Numbered from the stretch's first letter, positions 8,576 through 17,986 are shown. The stretch is 33,317 nucleotides of DNA from CAYNUJ01 sp964573255 (GCA_964573255.1 CAZNJB010000037.1:1-33317), one strand, 5' to 3'. Numbers and translations are program-made. The notes: a model not told the origin generated them from the sequence alone.

Positions 8576-10486
8576 ATGAAAAAATTTATTGTTTTTTCCG
8601 CAATACTATTCTCTTTTTTTGTTTCTTCTAATGCACAGAGTTTAAAGGAATACAAACTCGAAGAAATTACCGTTTCGGCTAACAGAGTGGAAACCCCCGC
8701 TCTCGAAGTGGCCAACACTTTTACACTTATTACAAAAGAAGAGATACAAAAATCGGGTAAATCTACTTTAACTGAAATTCTTCGAGAAGTTCCCGGTATA
8801 TCAATAACAGAACAAGGGGGACCTGGCAGATTAAGCTCGATTTTCACAAGAGGAGCTAATACAAGCTATACATTAGTATTAATCGACGGAGTTGAAGTAA
8901 ACGATCCTTCTTCACCCAATGGAGCATTTGACTTTTCTTCAATACCATTAGCAAATATTGAAAGGATTGAAATAGTTAGAGAACCCCAAAGCACTCTTTA
9001 CGGTTCCGATGCATTAGCGGGAATTGTAAACATTATCACTAAAAAAGGTGGCAAAAACGAATACAACCTGAATGCTGAAGCAGGTTCGGAAAAATTTGTA
9101 AAAACTAATCTCTCCGCTTCTGGCAGTTTCGGTGATTTGAGTTATTTCCTGGGCTATTCATTTCAACAGAACGAAGGAATCTCCGTTATTTCCGAAGAAT
9201 ACGGTGCTGAGGAACTGGACGGATATTCGAACAAAAACATTCAAGCAAACTTGCAGTACAAAATTTCTGATAATATCAATTCCTCATTTAATTACAGATA
9301 TACATTTCACAAAACAGAATTAGACCGTTCAGGTAAAACTGGTGACGATCCGAATTACGATTACGATATTGAAGACCAGTTATTTATTTACAAGCTTAAT
9401 GCTTCTCTCTTTAACAAAAAAGTCAATACCGAATTCAGTGCGGGTTATTTGAAACATTTAGCTCATTCAAAAAATTTACCCGACGAAAGCGATGCTTCTT
9501 CATCTCAATCCTATAATAATGCAAATAAATTAAAATTCTCTCTAATCAATAACTTAGATATAATCGAGAATAATCTAATTACTTTTGGTATTGAAACAGA
9601 GGAAGAAAAAGCATATACCAATTATTATTCAAAATCTGTTTGGGGAGAATTTAACAGCTCCTTCCCGGAAAGCAAAGCAAGAACAACAGGCGTTTTTCTG
9701 CAAGATAAAATTTCTTATCATAATTTCTTCTTTACTGCTGGTGTTCGTTACGATTCTCACAACAATTTCGGTTCAGTAACTACATACAGAATTGCTCCCG
9801 CCTATTACATTAGCTCTACTTCAACAAAACTCAAAGCTACTTACGCAACCGGGTTCAAAACCCCTTCCTTGTTTAACTTATTCGATCCGCAATACGGGAA
9901 TCCGGATTTGAAACCGGAAAAGAGCAGCGGTTTTGATTTTGGTGTTGAACAATTTTTACTCAACGGTAACTTAGGCTTAGAAGCGGTTTATTTTGAAAAT
10001 AAATTTATCGATTTAATCGGCTTCGATGCATCATTTAAACCGATAAATATAAATAAAGCCAAAACCAGCGGTTACGAACTTAGCTTAACCTACAAAGCGA
10101 ATTCAATGTTTGAAGCTAAACTCAGCTACACTTATACCAAAGCCGTTGATGAAAGCGAAGGGGCGGATAATAACGAACAATTGATTCGCCGTCCCAAAGA
10201 TAAAGCACTGCTAGCTGTTTCTTTCTATCCCTCAAACAAAATCGATTTATCAGCGAGCATCAGATATATTGGTAAACGTTATGATAATGACTTTTCTGTT
10301 TTCCCAAGCAAAAGAGTAGAATTAAAAGAATACACAATAGCAGATTTAACTGCAGCGTACCACTTGTTCTCTAACTTAAAATTATATGCTAAAGTGGATA
10401 ATATTTTCGATACAAAGTATGAGGAAGTACTTTATTACGGAACCCTCGGCAGATCCTTTTACTTTGGATTAAATATTACTTACTAA
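8576..10486 (+). CDS. btuB: TonB-dependent receptor, BtuB-like (cobalamin uptake)
   Basis: This 636-residue outer-membrane receptor starts with a clear signal peptide (about 20 residues, ending SNAQS). A TonB-box-like EEITVSANR follows, then a plug domain to about residue 150 with the usual RGANTSYTLVLIDGVEVND and YGSDALAGIVNIIT stretches. The rest is a 22-strand-type barrel with an N-P-D-LKPE motif (NPDLKPEKS) and a closing aromatic residue, Tyr636. Transport is driven by TonB-ExbBD, whose genes are not in the window. The cobalamin riboswitch in its leader is the main reason for choosing BtuB over other TonB receptors. The ATG at 8576 has AGGAG 8 bases upstream. Confidence 0.92.
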   Translation: MKKFIVFSAILFSFFVSSNAQSLKEYKLEEITVSANRVETPALEVANTFTLITKEEIQKSGKSTLTEILREVPGISITEQGGPGRLSSIFTRGANTSYTLVLIDGVEVNDPSSPNGAFDFSSIPLANIERIEIVREPQSTLYGSDALAGIVNIITKKGGKNEYNLNAEAGSEKFVKTNLSASGSFGDLSYFLGYSFQQNEGISVISEEYGAEELDGYSNKNIQANLQYKISDNINSSFNYRYTFHKTELDRSGKTGDDPNYDYDIEDQLFIYKLNASLFNKKVNTEFSAGYLKHLAHSKNLPDESDASSSQSYNNANKLKFSLINNLDIIENNLITFGIETEEEKAYTNYYSKSVWGEFNSSFPESKARTTGVFLQDKISYHNFFFTAGVRYDSHNNFGSVTTYRIAPAYYISSTSTKLKATYATGFKTPSLFNLFDPQYGNPDLKPEKSSGFDFGVEQFLLNGNLGLEAVYFENKFIDLIGFDASFKPININKAKTSGYELSLTYKANSMFEAKLSYTYTKAVDESEGADNNEQLIRRPKDKALLAVSFYPSNKIDLSASIRYIGKRYDNDFSVFPSKRVELKEYTIADLTAAYHLFSNLKLYAKVDNIFDTKYEEVLYYGTLGRSFYFGLNITY

Positions 10487-10551
10487 TACTTTAACTTAAT
10501 GCTAATTTGCATTCTGACATAATAAAAGATACCCAAAGGTGTTACCATAAT

Positions 10552-10581
10552 AAAATAGCCGGGCATTTACCCGGCTATTTT
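10552..10581 (+). terminator. two-way intrinsic terminator between btuB and the M14 gene
   Basis: A perfect 12-bp inverted repeat (10552-10563 with 10570-10581, loop CATTTA) with core GCCGGG. ATTTTTT follows on the plus strand, and a U-rich stretch follows on the minus strand. It lies between convergent genes and probably ends both transcripts. Confidence 0.92.
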
Positions 10582-10617
10582 ATTTTTTCAAATTGCTACC
10601 TGTTTATTCACAGACAA

Positions 10618-13281
10618 TTATTTCAACAGAAGCATCTTCCTGGTGGAAATATATCCGTTTACATTTAACTGATAATAATAAATTCCGGAAGGTAATTCAT
10701 CCGCATTAAATCTAACCGAATATGTTCCGGCTTCTTTAACTTCGTTAACTAATAACTTCACTTCCCTTCCTAAAGCATCAAATACACGCAAGAGAGCTTT
10801 GCCTTTTTCTTTCAAACGGAATTTAATTACTGTAGCAGGATTAAATGGATTCGGAAAGTTTTGCTCCAGTTCATAATTCATGTTTCCACTAAAGAATACT
10901 TCTACTTCATCATAAACATTCCTAGAGCCGTCATAATCAATCTGCACCAAACGATAAAATGATGTTTCATCGAATGGCATATTATCCAAGAAGGAATATT
11001 CATGTTTTTCTGTAGATGTTCCGGAACCTTCTATAAATGCAAAAGTTTTCCAATTAGCTTTATCCTTACTATTTTGAAGTTCAAAGCCTAAGTTATTTGA
11101 TTCGGTAGCTGTAGACCATTTTAACAGGACTCCCTTTTCTACAGGAACTGCGGTAAAGGCTGTAAGTTCAACCGGAATACTGCTATAGTAGAATACACGA
11201 ATATCATCTACATACCATCCGTCTCTTTCAAAATAAGAATCACTTAAAAGTTGAAAACGGATTTTTATTTGTTTTCCTGAATACTGGGAAAGATCTATTT
11301 CTTCACGAACCCAGCCACCTGAGTTACCGTCATATACAGGCTGACCTGAAGGTTGGAAATAACCGCTGCCGGGCTTAGTATACATACCCTGCAAAGGCGT
11401 CCAACTGCTGCCGTTATTTGTTGAAATTAAAACTTGTCCGTAATCCCATCCAGATTCAATATCGAATTTAGTCCAAAACGATAATTTAGGGAAAGGAATA
11501 CCGGTCAAGTCTATAGTTCCGCTCATCGTTAGTTTTGTATCTGTATCAGACACATAATTTCCATTTTTACTATCGGTAAACGAACTGGGAGAAGAATAAA
11601 ATTCGTTATTCGTTTCAGTCCATTTAGGAGTTACATTGCTCTCGGATGTCCAACCATTTGAAACGTTTTCACATCCATCGAAGAATAAGCTAAGAGGCGT
11701 TCCAACATAAATGCTCACGGTATCTTTGCTCATTACCGTACCACTGGAAGATGTGACAAGAACAAATTTCAAATTTTCTCCAATCGGAGCATCTTCGCTT
11801 AAAGTTATAGAAAATGCATCTACAATGTCTTCTGTTTGCTGAGAGCTTAAGGAGTTCAAATGGACTACATTATCGGAGACACTCAAATAAGGGGAAGCAG
11901 ACTCAACATAAAAATCCAAATTTGTAGCCTCTCCCAATCCCTTATTCCTAACAGTAAAAGAAGCCGTAAAAGTATCATTCGGATTGAATGCTGATTGAGA
12001 AAATTGTGTGCCTACCAATCCAACAAATCCTCCCGCAGCCCAAGCCAAATATAAGTTCATCTGTACATTTTCCATTGCAAGCGGAAGAATTCTGCTTTGT
12101 GGCGGCCAAAATCCATCTGCCCCGGAACCAACTTCAGGAGTCATGGAGAGTATTTTATTTTTAGTTGTTTGCTCACCGTACATCCAATCATCGGTATCGC
12201 CGTTAACCGAATAAATAATATCCGAAGATATTCCCCAAGTATAATTATTAACTGCTGTCATATCTCTGCCGAATTGCCTGAATATAAGAGAATCGGGTGT
12301 TTCTTGAGGTATATAACCCCAGGGCAAAATCAGAAGATTACTATAAGTATGATAATTCAATGCATTCACAAAATGACGACTTTCACAAAAATCTCTTATC
12401 GCTTGTGTAGTTGGTTCGCTAAAAGGAGCCGTTCCTCTGTAAGTTTCCGAAGAAGGTGTGGGACTTGAACCGATATCGTCGTATCCCCATTGAAATCCGA
12501 AATTTCTATTTAGATCAACGCCCCTAGAACCATCGCTGTTAACTCTTCTGTTTTTTCGCCACATTCCTCCGCCGCTAGGGCTAATAGTCTGGTTGTATAA
12601 ATAACCGTCAACATTAATTACCGGAATAAAATATAATTCACGATTATCAACTAAATAAGTTACTTCTGGATCAACACCATAATTTTCGAGTAAGTAATAC
12701 ATAAAATAGATTATAGTCATCATACCTTGCGGTTCCCGGGCATGTGTTAATGCATCATAAAGAACCTCCGGTTCATCTTCATCAACATCCGGATTATCGG
12801 AAATTTTAACCACATAAATATCACGCCCTTCTAAAGTTTGACCTATAGATTGTCGGGCTGTAATAATATCCGGAAAATCCGCTTTCATTTGGTCCAGATG
12901 AGAATAGACTTCATTCAATTTAAGAAATCCACCCATTGAACCATAGTCAAATCCTTGAACATTAAATTCATCTTTTGAGCGCTGAAGAGCTGCTCTCTTT
13001 TCTTCTTCGTTTAACGTGGGTAAATTTTTGTAATACTCATTCCAGTCGTTAATTACTACATCGAAAGAGTAACCGCTCTGTTGCAGCAATTGATATTTTT
13101 TGTCACTTACAAAAACCCAAAGGGATTTGTCAGATTTTTCGAAATAAGCATGGTCAATTTCTAGCCCAAGTTCATTGAGTTTTTTAAAATCATCGGGGGA
13201 ATTGATATAAATCTTAACCTGCTTAAAATTCTGTCCGTAAATTAACCCCGCAAGCAAAATAAAAATGAATATTTTTTTCAT
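10618..13281 (-). CDS. M14 zinc carboxypeptidase with T9SS type A sorting domain
   Basis: An 887-residue secreted metallocarboxypeptidase. A signal peptide (residues 1-16) is followed by a propeptide-like region, then the M14 core at about 117-420. Zinc ligands are H180 and E183 (HAREP) and H311 (NYHTYSN); DLNRNF at 256-261 is the substrate-binding region, and E383 (TPEVG) is the catalytic glutamate. Beta-sandwich regions fill the middle (about 420-800), including an adhesion-like module around WTPLQG and GWYVDDIRVFY. From residue 804, FPNPFNPATVIKF to ISTRKMLLLK is a type A C-terminal sorting signal, so export to the surface or medium by the type IX system is expected. The ATG follows AAGAGGA. 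It probably digests extracellular peptides; the exact specificity cannot be read. Confidence 0.94.
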   Translation of the reverse strand: MKKIFIFILLAGLIYGQNFKQVKIYINSPDDFKKLNELGLEIDHAYFEKSDKSLWVFVSDKKYQLLQQSGYSFDVVINDWNEYYKNLPTLNEEEKRAALQRSKDEFNVQGFDYGSMGGFLKLNEVYSHLDQMKADFPDIITARQSIGQTLEGRDIYVVKISDNPDVDEDEPEVLYDALTHAREPQGMMTIIYFMYYLLENYGVDPEVTYLVDNRELYFIPVINVDGYLYNQTISPSGGGMWRKNRRVNSDGSRGVDLNRNFGFQWGYDDIGSSPTPSSETYRGTAPFSEPTTQAIRDFCESRHFVNALNYHTYSNLLILPWGYIPQETPDSLIFRQFGRDMTAVNNYTWGISSDIIYSVNGDTDDWMYGEQTTKNKILSMTPEVGSGADGFWPPQSRILPLAMENVQMNLYLAWAAGGFVGLVGTQFSQSAFNPNDTFTASFTVRNKGLGEATNLDFYVESASPYLSVSDNVVHLNSLSSQQTEDIVDAFSITLSEDAPIGENLKFVLVTSSSGTVMSKDTVSIYVGTPLSLFFDGCENVSNGWTSESNVTPKWTETNNEFYSSPSSFTDSKNGNYVSDTDTKLTMSGTIDLTGIPFPKLSFWTKFDIESGWDYGQVLISTNNGSSWTPLQGMYTKPGSGYFQPSGQPVYDGNSGGWVREEIDLSQYSGKQIKIRFQLLSDSYFERDGWYVDDIRVFYYSSIPVELTAFTAVPVEKGVLLKWSTATESNNLGFELQNSKDKANWKTFAFIEGSGTSTEKHEYSFLDNMPFDETSFYRLVQIDYDGSRNVYDEVEVFFSGNMNYELEQNFPNPFNPATVIKFRLKEKGKALLRVFDALGREVKLLVNEVKEAGTYSVRFNADELPSGIYYYQLNVNGYISTRKMLLLK

Positions 13282-13360
13282 AATTTCCTCTTAAAAATGA
13301 TATATGTAAAATAATAAAATGGAATATTTATTCAATGTTACGATAATCACATTACAAACA

Positions 13361-14656
13361 TTATTTAATAAATATATGCTTGCGCGAAAGAATAGTAAGT
13401 GAAATATCCCTGGCTAACATAAAGAGAAAAAGTGCAAACCAAACGGCATGATTACCCAATACATCTTTAGTTAAATGAAACGCAGGCAAATAAACAATTA
13501 ATGTGGCTAATAGCATGGAATTTCGCATTGCTTTTGTAGCTGTTGCACCGATGAATATACCGTCCCAAATAAAAGCAATACTGTTAATAACCGGCGCTGC
13601 AATTGTCCATAAATAATATACCAAAGCCGCAGCAATAACTTCTCTGTTATTTGTGAATAAATTCAATACGGGAACTTTGAATACTAAATAAATAAGAGAA
13701 AACAATGCACCAATTCCAACTCCCCAGATAAAAGAATATTTAATTGCCTCTTTTAATTTTACCCGGTTGCGTGCTCCAATATATTTCCCTACTAACGACT
13801 CTGCAGCAAACGCAAAACCGTCAACACCGTAAGCAAGTATCATCCATAATTGAAGAAGAATAGTGTTTGCTGCTAACAGGACATCTCCAAATTCTGCTGA
13901 TATAACCGTAAAATAGCTGAAAGTAAAAATCAAACTAAGCGTTCGAATAAAAATATCGAAATTGACACTGAAGAATTTTTTAAGTGATTCGAAATGCACC
14001 AATTCTTCCAATGAAATTTTAACAAGCTTGTCTCGATATTTTTTCATTATCATATAAATGGAAAGGAACAAACCGGAATATTGAGCTATAACAGTACCGA
14101 GCGCAACGCCATCGGATTTCATATCGAATTGGTAAACGAAAAGTAAGTTGAAAATTATATTCAGCACATTAGTAAAAACCATTATATACAATGGATATTT
14201 TGCATTCTGCATTCCGAGGAACCAGCCTTGAAATGCATACAGGCATAAGGTAGCTGGCGCTGCCCAGATACGTATTTCAAAATAGCTCCTCGCATAGAAT
14301 TCGACTTTATCGCTTGCGGTTACCAGATAAAAACTGAGCGCTTCAATCGGCATCTGCACTATGATGATGAATAATGCTCCAATAAGAGCAACGCTTAATG
14401 CCCGGAAGAAGACGAGAGAAATTTCTTTAGCATCTCCTTTGCCCAAGGCTTGTGCAGTCATTCCTGTAGTTCCCATTCGCAAAAAGCCAAAGCCCCAATA
14501 AACAAAGTTAAATATCATAGAGCCAATAGCAATTGCACCAAGGAAGTATACTTCGGTCAAATGCCCTACTACAGCCGTATCGACCGAACTCAACAAAGGA
14601 ATCGATAGATTGCTTAAAATATTTGGTATTGCCAGACGAAGTATTTTCTTATTCAA
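13361..14656 (-). CDS. MATE family efflux transporter (DinF-like)
   Basis: A 431-residue protein with about 12 transmembrane helices in two six-helix halves. The N-terminal signature is ILRLAIPNILSNLSIPLLSSVDTAVVGHL, given here only as its family-typical PNILSNLS...DTAVVGHL pattern. The length suits a complete MATE exporter, which expels cationic compounds in exchange for Na+ or H+. The substrate is unknown; DinF-like members sit near DNA-damage genes in some bacteria. The start is a TTG at 14656, because an in-frame TGA (the proC stop) lies only four codons upstream and the next ATG would delete the first membrane helix. A weak GGA lies about 9 bases upstream. It follows proC by 12 bases in the same reading frame. 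Confidence 0.9.
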   Translation of the reverse strand: MNKKILRLAIPNILSNLSIPLLSSVDTAVVGHLTEVYFLGAIAIGSMIFNFVYWGFGFLRMGTTGMTAQALGKGDAKEISLVFFRALSVALIGALFIIIVQMPIEALSFYLVTASDKVEFYARSYFEIRIWAAPATLCLYAFQGWFLGMQNAKYPLYIMVFTNVLNIIFNLLFVYQFDMKSDGVALGTVIAQYSGLFLSIYMIMKKYRDKLVKISLEELVHFESLKKFFSVNFDIFIRTLSLIFTFSYFTVISAEFGDVLLAANTILLQLWMILAYGVDGFAFAAESLVGKYIGARNRVKLKEAIKYSFIWGVGIGALFSLIYLVFKVPVLNLFTNNREVIAAALVYYLWTIAAPVINSIAFIWDGIFIGATATKAMRNSMLLATLIVYLPAFHLTKDVLGNHAVWFALFLFMLARDISLTILSRKHIFIK

Positions 14657-14668
14657 AAAATCGTTCCG

Positions 14669-15487
14669 TCAATCCTTGTTAAAAATTGTATTCGCATGAT
14701 CTGCAGCGGTAACAATTCCCTTAATCATAGCAGAGCTAAAACCGTTGTGCTCCATTTGATTCAAACCGGAGATAGTTAATCCCTGAGGTGTAGTAACCTT
14801 ATCAATTTCTCTTTCGGGATGCAGTCCTCTGTCTACAAGCAGAGATGCAGCTCCTTTAGCGGTCTGTGCAGCCATCATGATCGCATCTTCGGCGTGAAAC
14901 CCTATTTGGGTTCCTCCCTGTCCTGCCGCTCTTATGGCTCTCAAAAAGAAGGCAATGCCACAGGCTACTAATGCCGTTGCAGGTACCATTAAGTCCTCAT
15001 TAATTACAGCCGTTTTCCCAACCGTGTCAAAAATCATCTTCGCTGCTTCAAGTGCTGCGGAATCTTCTTTATCGGCGCTTATACAAGTCATTGATTCCCT
15101 TATCGCTATTGCGGTATTAGGCATAACTCTTACAACCGGTACATTCCCGATAATATTTTTTATATGAGCAATTTCTACTCCGGTAATAATAGAAAGAATA
15201 ATATGCTTCTTCTCGTCGAGCTTCTCCTTAATTTGGTTTAATATTTTATCTGTTATTTGAGGAGTAATAGCTAAGATTATAATTCCCGACGAAGCAACTG
15301 CTTTCAGGTTATCGGAAGTCACCTTACATCCTTTTTCTTCAAATTCATTAAGAACCGAAAGATTCCTTTTAGTTAAAGTAAGTGCTGAAGGATTAATTAA
15401 TTTTGATTCAAGCAAACCCTTTGCAATTGACGAACCGATATTACCGCAACCAATAATTGCTATTTTATCTTTAATTTTTTTCCTCAC
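14669..15487 (-). CDS. proC: pyrroline-5-carboxylate reductase
   Basis: A 272-residue enzyme for the last step of proline synthesis, reducing pyrroline-5-carboxylate with NAD(P)H in the cytoplasm. The dinucleotide-binding motif GCGNIGSSIA is at about 13-22. The conserved VVRVMPNTAIAI stretch, the helical dimer region with AKGAASLL, and the family-typical TPQGLTISGLNQME near the C-terminus are all present. The length is normal. The start is GTG, fixed by a well-spaced AGGAG five bases upstream. It lies 40 bases after the symporter gene and 12 bases before the MATE gene, so the three are probably co-transcribed from hemW onward. Confidence 0.96.
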   Translation of the reverse strand: MRKKIKDKIAIIGCGNIGSSIAKGLLESKLINPSALTLTKRNLSVLNEFEEKGCKVTSDNLKAVASSGIIILAITPQITDKILNQIKEKLDEKKHIILSIITGVEIAHIKNIIGNVPVVRVMPNTAIAIRESMTCISADKEDSAALEAAKMIFDTVGKTAVINEDLMVPATALVACGIAFFLRAIRAAGQGGTQIGFHAEDAIMMAAQTAKGAASLLVDRGLHPEREIDKVTTPQGLTISGLNQMEHNGFSSAMIKGIVTAADHANTIFNKD

Positions 15488-15527
15488 GGTTACTCCTAAA
15501 CTTATCCTAAAAATTTAATTTAATATA

Positions 15528-16748
15528 TTATTCCACTTTGAGTTTTTCGCCTTCTGATTTAGCAACAATCACCGCACAACTGGAATCGCTCCACACATTA
15601 ACGGTAGTACGCATCATATCAAGAATTCTATCTACCGCCAATATAAGTCCGACACCTTCTAGGGGCAGACCAACAACGGAAAGAACAACGGTTATCATTA
15701 CAAGTCCTGCCATTGGTATTCCGGCAGCACCAATTGAAGCAAGCAGAGCTGCAAACACCATAATAAATTGTTGATAAATCGGTATATCCAAACCATACGC
15801 CTGTGCTATAAACATTGCAGCTACCAATTCATATAATGCGGTTCCGTCCATGTTAACCGTAGCGCCTAAAGGTAAGACAAAACTTGTAACTTTATTGGAT
15901 ACGCCGCTGTTATGCTCAACCGATTCCATAGTTAATGGCAGTGTAGCCGATGAAGAAGCAGTTGAGAATGCCGTTAATAACGCAGACAACATTCCTTTAG
16001 CGTGTTTTATAGGATTGACCTTTGCAACAAACTTTAATAACACAGGTAGAGTAACTAAAGCATGGATTGATAATGCAAGCATTACCGTAAACATATAAAG
16101 CCCTAAACTTGAAAACGCCTGCGCTAAATTTCCGGCTTGAGCCTGCTTGGCTACTACACCCGCAACAATTCCAAAAATACCGAGGGGTGCAAACTTGATA
16201 ATAAAAATAGTTATCTTCATCATTACTTCAAATACTCCGTTGATAAGATCTGTAAGTAATGATGAATATTTATGTTCAACTTTAGTAGTAAAAAATCCGA
16301 ATATCATTGCAAAGAATATTATCCCCAACATGTTCCCAGAAGAAAAAGCTTCGAATATATTGCTCGGAATAATATTCATTAACGTATTACCGAAAGAGTT
16401 TTTAGCCGAAGCAAGTCCCTCAACTTCTTGAACAAAACCTAAATCAATTCCCACTCCGGGTTTGAATAGATTAACTAAAACCATTCCGGTTATTATCGCC
16501 AAAAAACTGGTTAATATATAATACCCGAAGGTTTTCATTCCTAATCTTCCAAAATCTTTTGCTCCTCCCATATTTGCAACACCCGAAGCAATGGAACTTA
16601 ATATCAATGGCACAATAACCATCTTGAGACCATTCAGAAAAATAGTCCCCATCCAAGTAACATACTCTACTTTACTCGGAAAGAATATTCCAAAAATTAT
16701 GCTTAATACTAAAGAAATTAGTATTTGCCAATGTAATTTAAGTTTCAT
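15528..16748 (-). CDS. dicarboxylate/amino acid:cation symporter (DAACS family)
   Basis: A 406-residue inner-membrane carrier of the GltP/DctA/EAAT family. Family motifs are complete: GLKMVIVPLILSSIASG near the N-terminus, the serine-rich hairpin STASSSATLPLT at about 263-273, ATVNMDGTALYE (ion and substrate binding) and GAAGIPMAGLVM (second hairpin). It imports glutamate, aspartate or C4-dicarboxylates with Na+ or H+; the exact substrate cannot be settled by eye. The ATG has AGGAG five bases upstream, placed inside the end of hemW, and the two genes are two bases apart. Its place before proC could hint at glutamate supply for proline synthesis, but that is inference. Confidence 0.93.
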   Translation of the reverse strand: MKLKLHWQILISLVLSIIFGIFFPSKVEYVTWMGTIFLNGLKMVIVPLILSSIASGVANMGGAKDFGRLGMKTFGYYILTSFLAIITGMVLVNLFKPGVGIDLGFVQEVEGLASAKNSFGNTLMNIIPSNIFEAFSSGNMLGIIFFAMIFGFFTTKVEHKYSSLLTDLINGVFEVMMKITIFIIKFAPLGIFGIVAGVVAKQAQAGNLAQAFSSLGLYMFTVMLALSIHALVTLPVLLKFVAKVNPIKHAKGMLSALLTAFSTASSSATLPLTMESVEHNSGVSNKVTSFVLPLGATVNMDGTALYELVAAMFIAQAYGLDIPIYQQFIMVFAALLASIGAAGIPMAGLVMITVVLSVVGLPLEGVGLILAVDRILDMMRTTVNVWSDSSCAVIVAKSEGEKLKVE

Positions 16749-16750
16749 CT

Positions 16751-17896
16751 TTACTCCTGAATATGGTAATTGAATTTCAGTAATATTTCATCGCACAAAG
16801 AATATCCTTTGGCCGTAAATTTAAGAAAATTATTTTTTCTGATTAAATAACCATCCTTGATTAATTCGGAAATAAATTCGGAATTTGAATCAATCCATTC
16901 ACTCCCAAACATATTATTCAGTTCTTTTAAATCCAGCCCATTGCTGCGAAGTGTTAATAATATATATTCTTCAAGTTTTTCCAACTTCGATAAATTTTCT
17001 CCGCCTCGTATGGCATTATTTTCTTTATCGATATTTCTCAGATAATAATTTAAGGCCGAATAATTCCACCATCTTCTATCGCCGACAAATGAATGAGCAG
17101 AAGGACCAAATCCAATGTAATCCCTGTACCGCCAATAAGATAAATTATGCCTGCACTCAAAACCAGGCATACAGAAATTAGAAACTTCATATTGCAAAAA
17201 ATTATTATCACTCAGGAATTGAATTGTAGTTTCGTATAATTCGGCGTCAAAATCGGAGCCGCTTATTTTTACTTTGCCGTCGAGAACCATTTTATTTAAA
17301 ATTGTTCCTCGTTCTAAAATTAAGCTATAAGCGGAAATGTGTTTGATAGGCAGTTTCACTGCTTCGGAGAGGTTTTTAAGCCATTTTTCTTTTGTCTGTT
17401 TCGGCAGATTAAAAATTAAATCCAGACTAATATTTTCGAATCCGGCTTCTACAGCACCGGTGATAGTTGCCTTTGCAGTTTCCGAATTATGTATTCGAGT
17501 CAGGAATTTCAAATCATCATCGTCGAAAGATTGAACTCCAACACTTAAACGATTCACACCGGTTTGAAGGAAAGAATATAATTTTTCCTTATTCACAGTT
17601 CCGGGATTGGTTTCTAATGTTATTTCCGGATTCTCAGTAAATGAAAAGGATTTTCTTAATTCATTAATTATCTCTTCAATTTCAAAGGCTTCCATTAAGG
17701 ATGGAGTACCACCGCCAAAAAATACCGTAGATATCTTATGACTCTTCGAATAAAATTCAGAGAAATAATTGATTTCTATTTTCAGTTTATCTACGAATTC
17801 TTTCCGATCGTCATCCCGTATTATGGAATAAAAGTCACAATAAATGCATTTATGATCACAAAACGGTATATGTATGTATATTGAAAGGTCTTTCAA
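16751..17896 (-). CDS. hemW: HemW-like radical SAM protein (coproporphyrinogen III oxidase-like)
   Basis: A 381-residue radical SAM protein. The cluster-binding motif CxxxCxxC is at C13, C17 and C20 in the family-typical context YIHIPFCDHKCIYCDF. GGGTPSLM follows, then the NPGT motif for SAM, a SVGVQSFDD stretch and a HemW-like C-terminal winged-helix part. HemW is regarded as a haem chaperone rather than a true oxygen-independent coproporphyrinogen oxidase; at this length and with this motif HemW fits better than HemN. The start appears to be TTG at 17896; no ATG or ribosome-binding site lies near. A TATAAT sits 4 bases upstream (17906-17901), so the message could be almost leaderless. Confidence 0.92.
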   Translation of the reverse strand: MKDLSIYIHIPFCDHKCIYCDFYSIIRDDDRKEFVDKLKIEINYFSEFYSKSHKISTVFFGGGTPSLMEAFEIEEIINELRKSFSFTENPEITLETNPGTVNKEKLYSFLQTGVNRLSVGVQSFDDDDLKFLTRIHNSETAKATITGAVEAGFENISLDLIFNLPKQTKEKWLKNLSEAVKLPIKHISAYSLILERGTILNKMVLDGKVKISGSDFDAELYETTIQFLSDNNFLQYEVSNFCMPGFECRHNLSYWRYRDYIGFGPSAHSFVGDRRWWNYSALNYYLRNIDKENNAIRGGENLSKLEKLEEYILLTLRSNGLDLKELNNMFGSEWIDSNSEFISELIKDGYLIRKNNFLKFTAKGYSLCDEILLKFNYHIQE

Positions 17897-17900
17897 GTGA

Positions 17901-17929
17901 ATTATATAATTTGTAAAAAATAAAGATAA
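17901..17929 (-). promoter_or_regulatory. possible promoter of the hemW run
   Basis: The minus strand has a perfect TATAAT (17906-17901) and, 17 bases upstream, TTATCT (17929-17924), which matches only three of six -35 positions. The predicted RNA start falls on or next to the TTG start of hemW. The AT-rich context makes a chance match possible. Confidence 0.3.
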
Positions 17930-17953
17930 GAATAAACTTTGAGGGATAAAAAT

Positions 17954-17978
17954 GAGTCCGGTTTATTAAACCGGACTC
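17954..17978 (-). terminator. intrinsic terminator after the outer-membrane protein gene
   Basis: A perfect 11-bp inverted repeat (17954-17964 with 17968-17978, loop ATT) with core AGTCCGG. On the minus strand it is followed by CATTTTTATC. It ends the transcript of the gene at 17987-19048 and insulates hemW. Confidence 0.88.
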
Positions 17979-17986
17979 TTAATTAA

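Noticed and set aside
8551..8847. Minus-strand frame opposite the start of btuB
   Set aside because: It overlaps the btuB signal peptide and plug region and shows no family resemblance.
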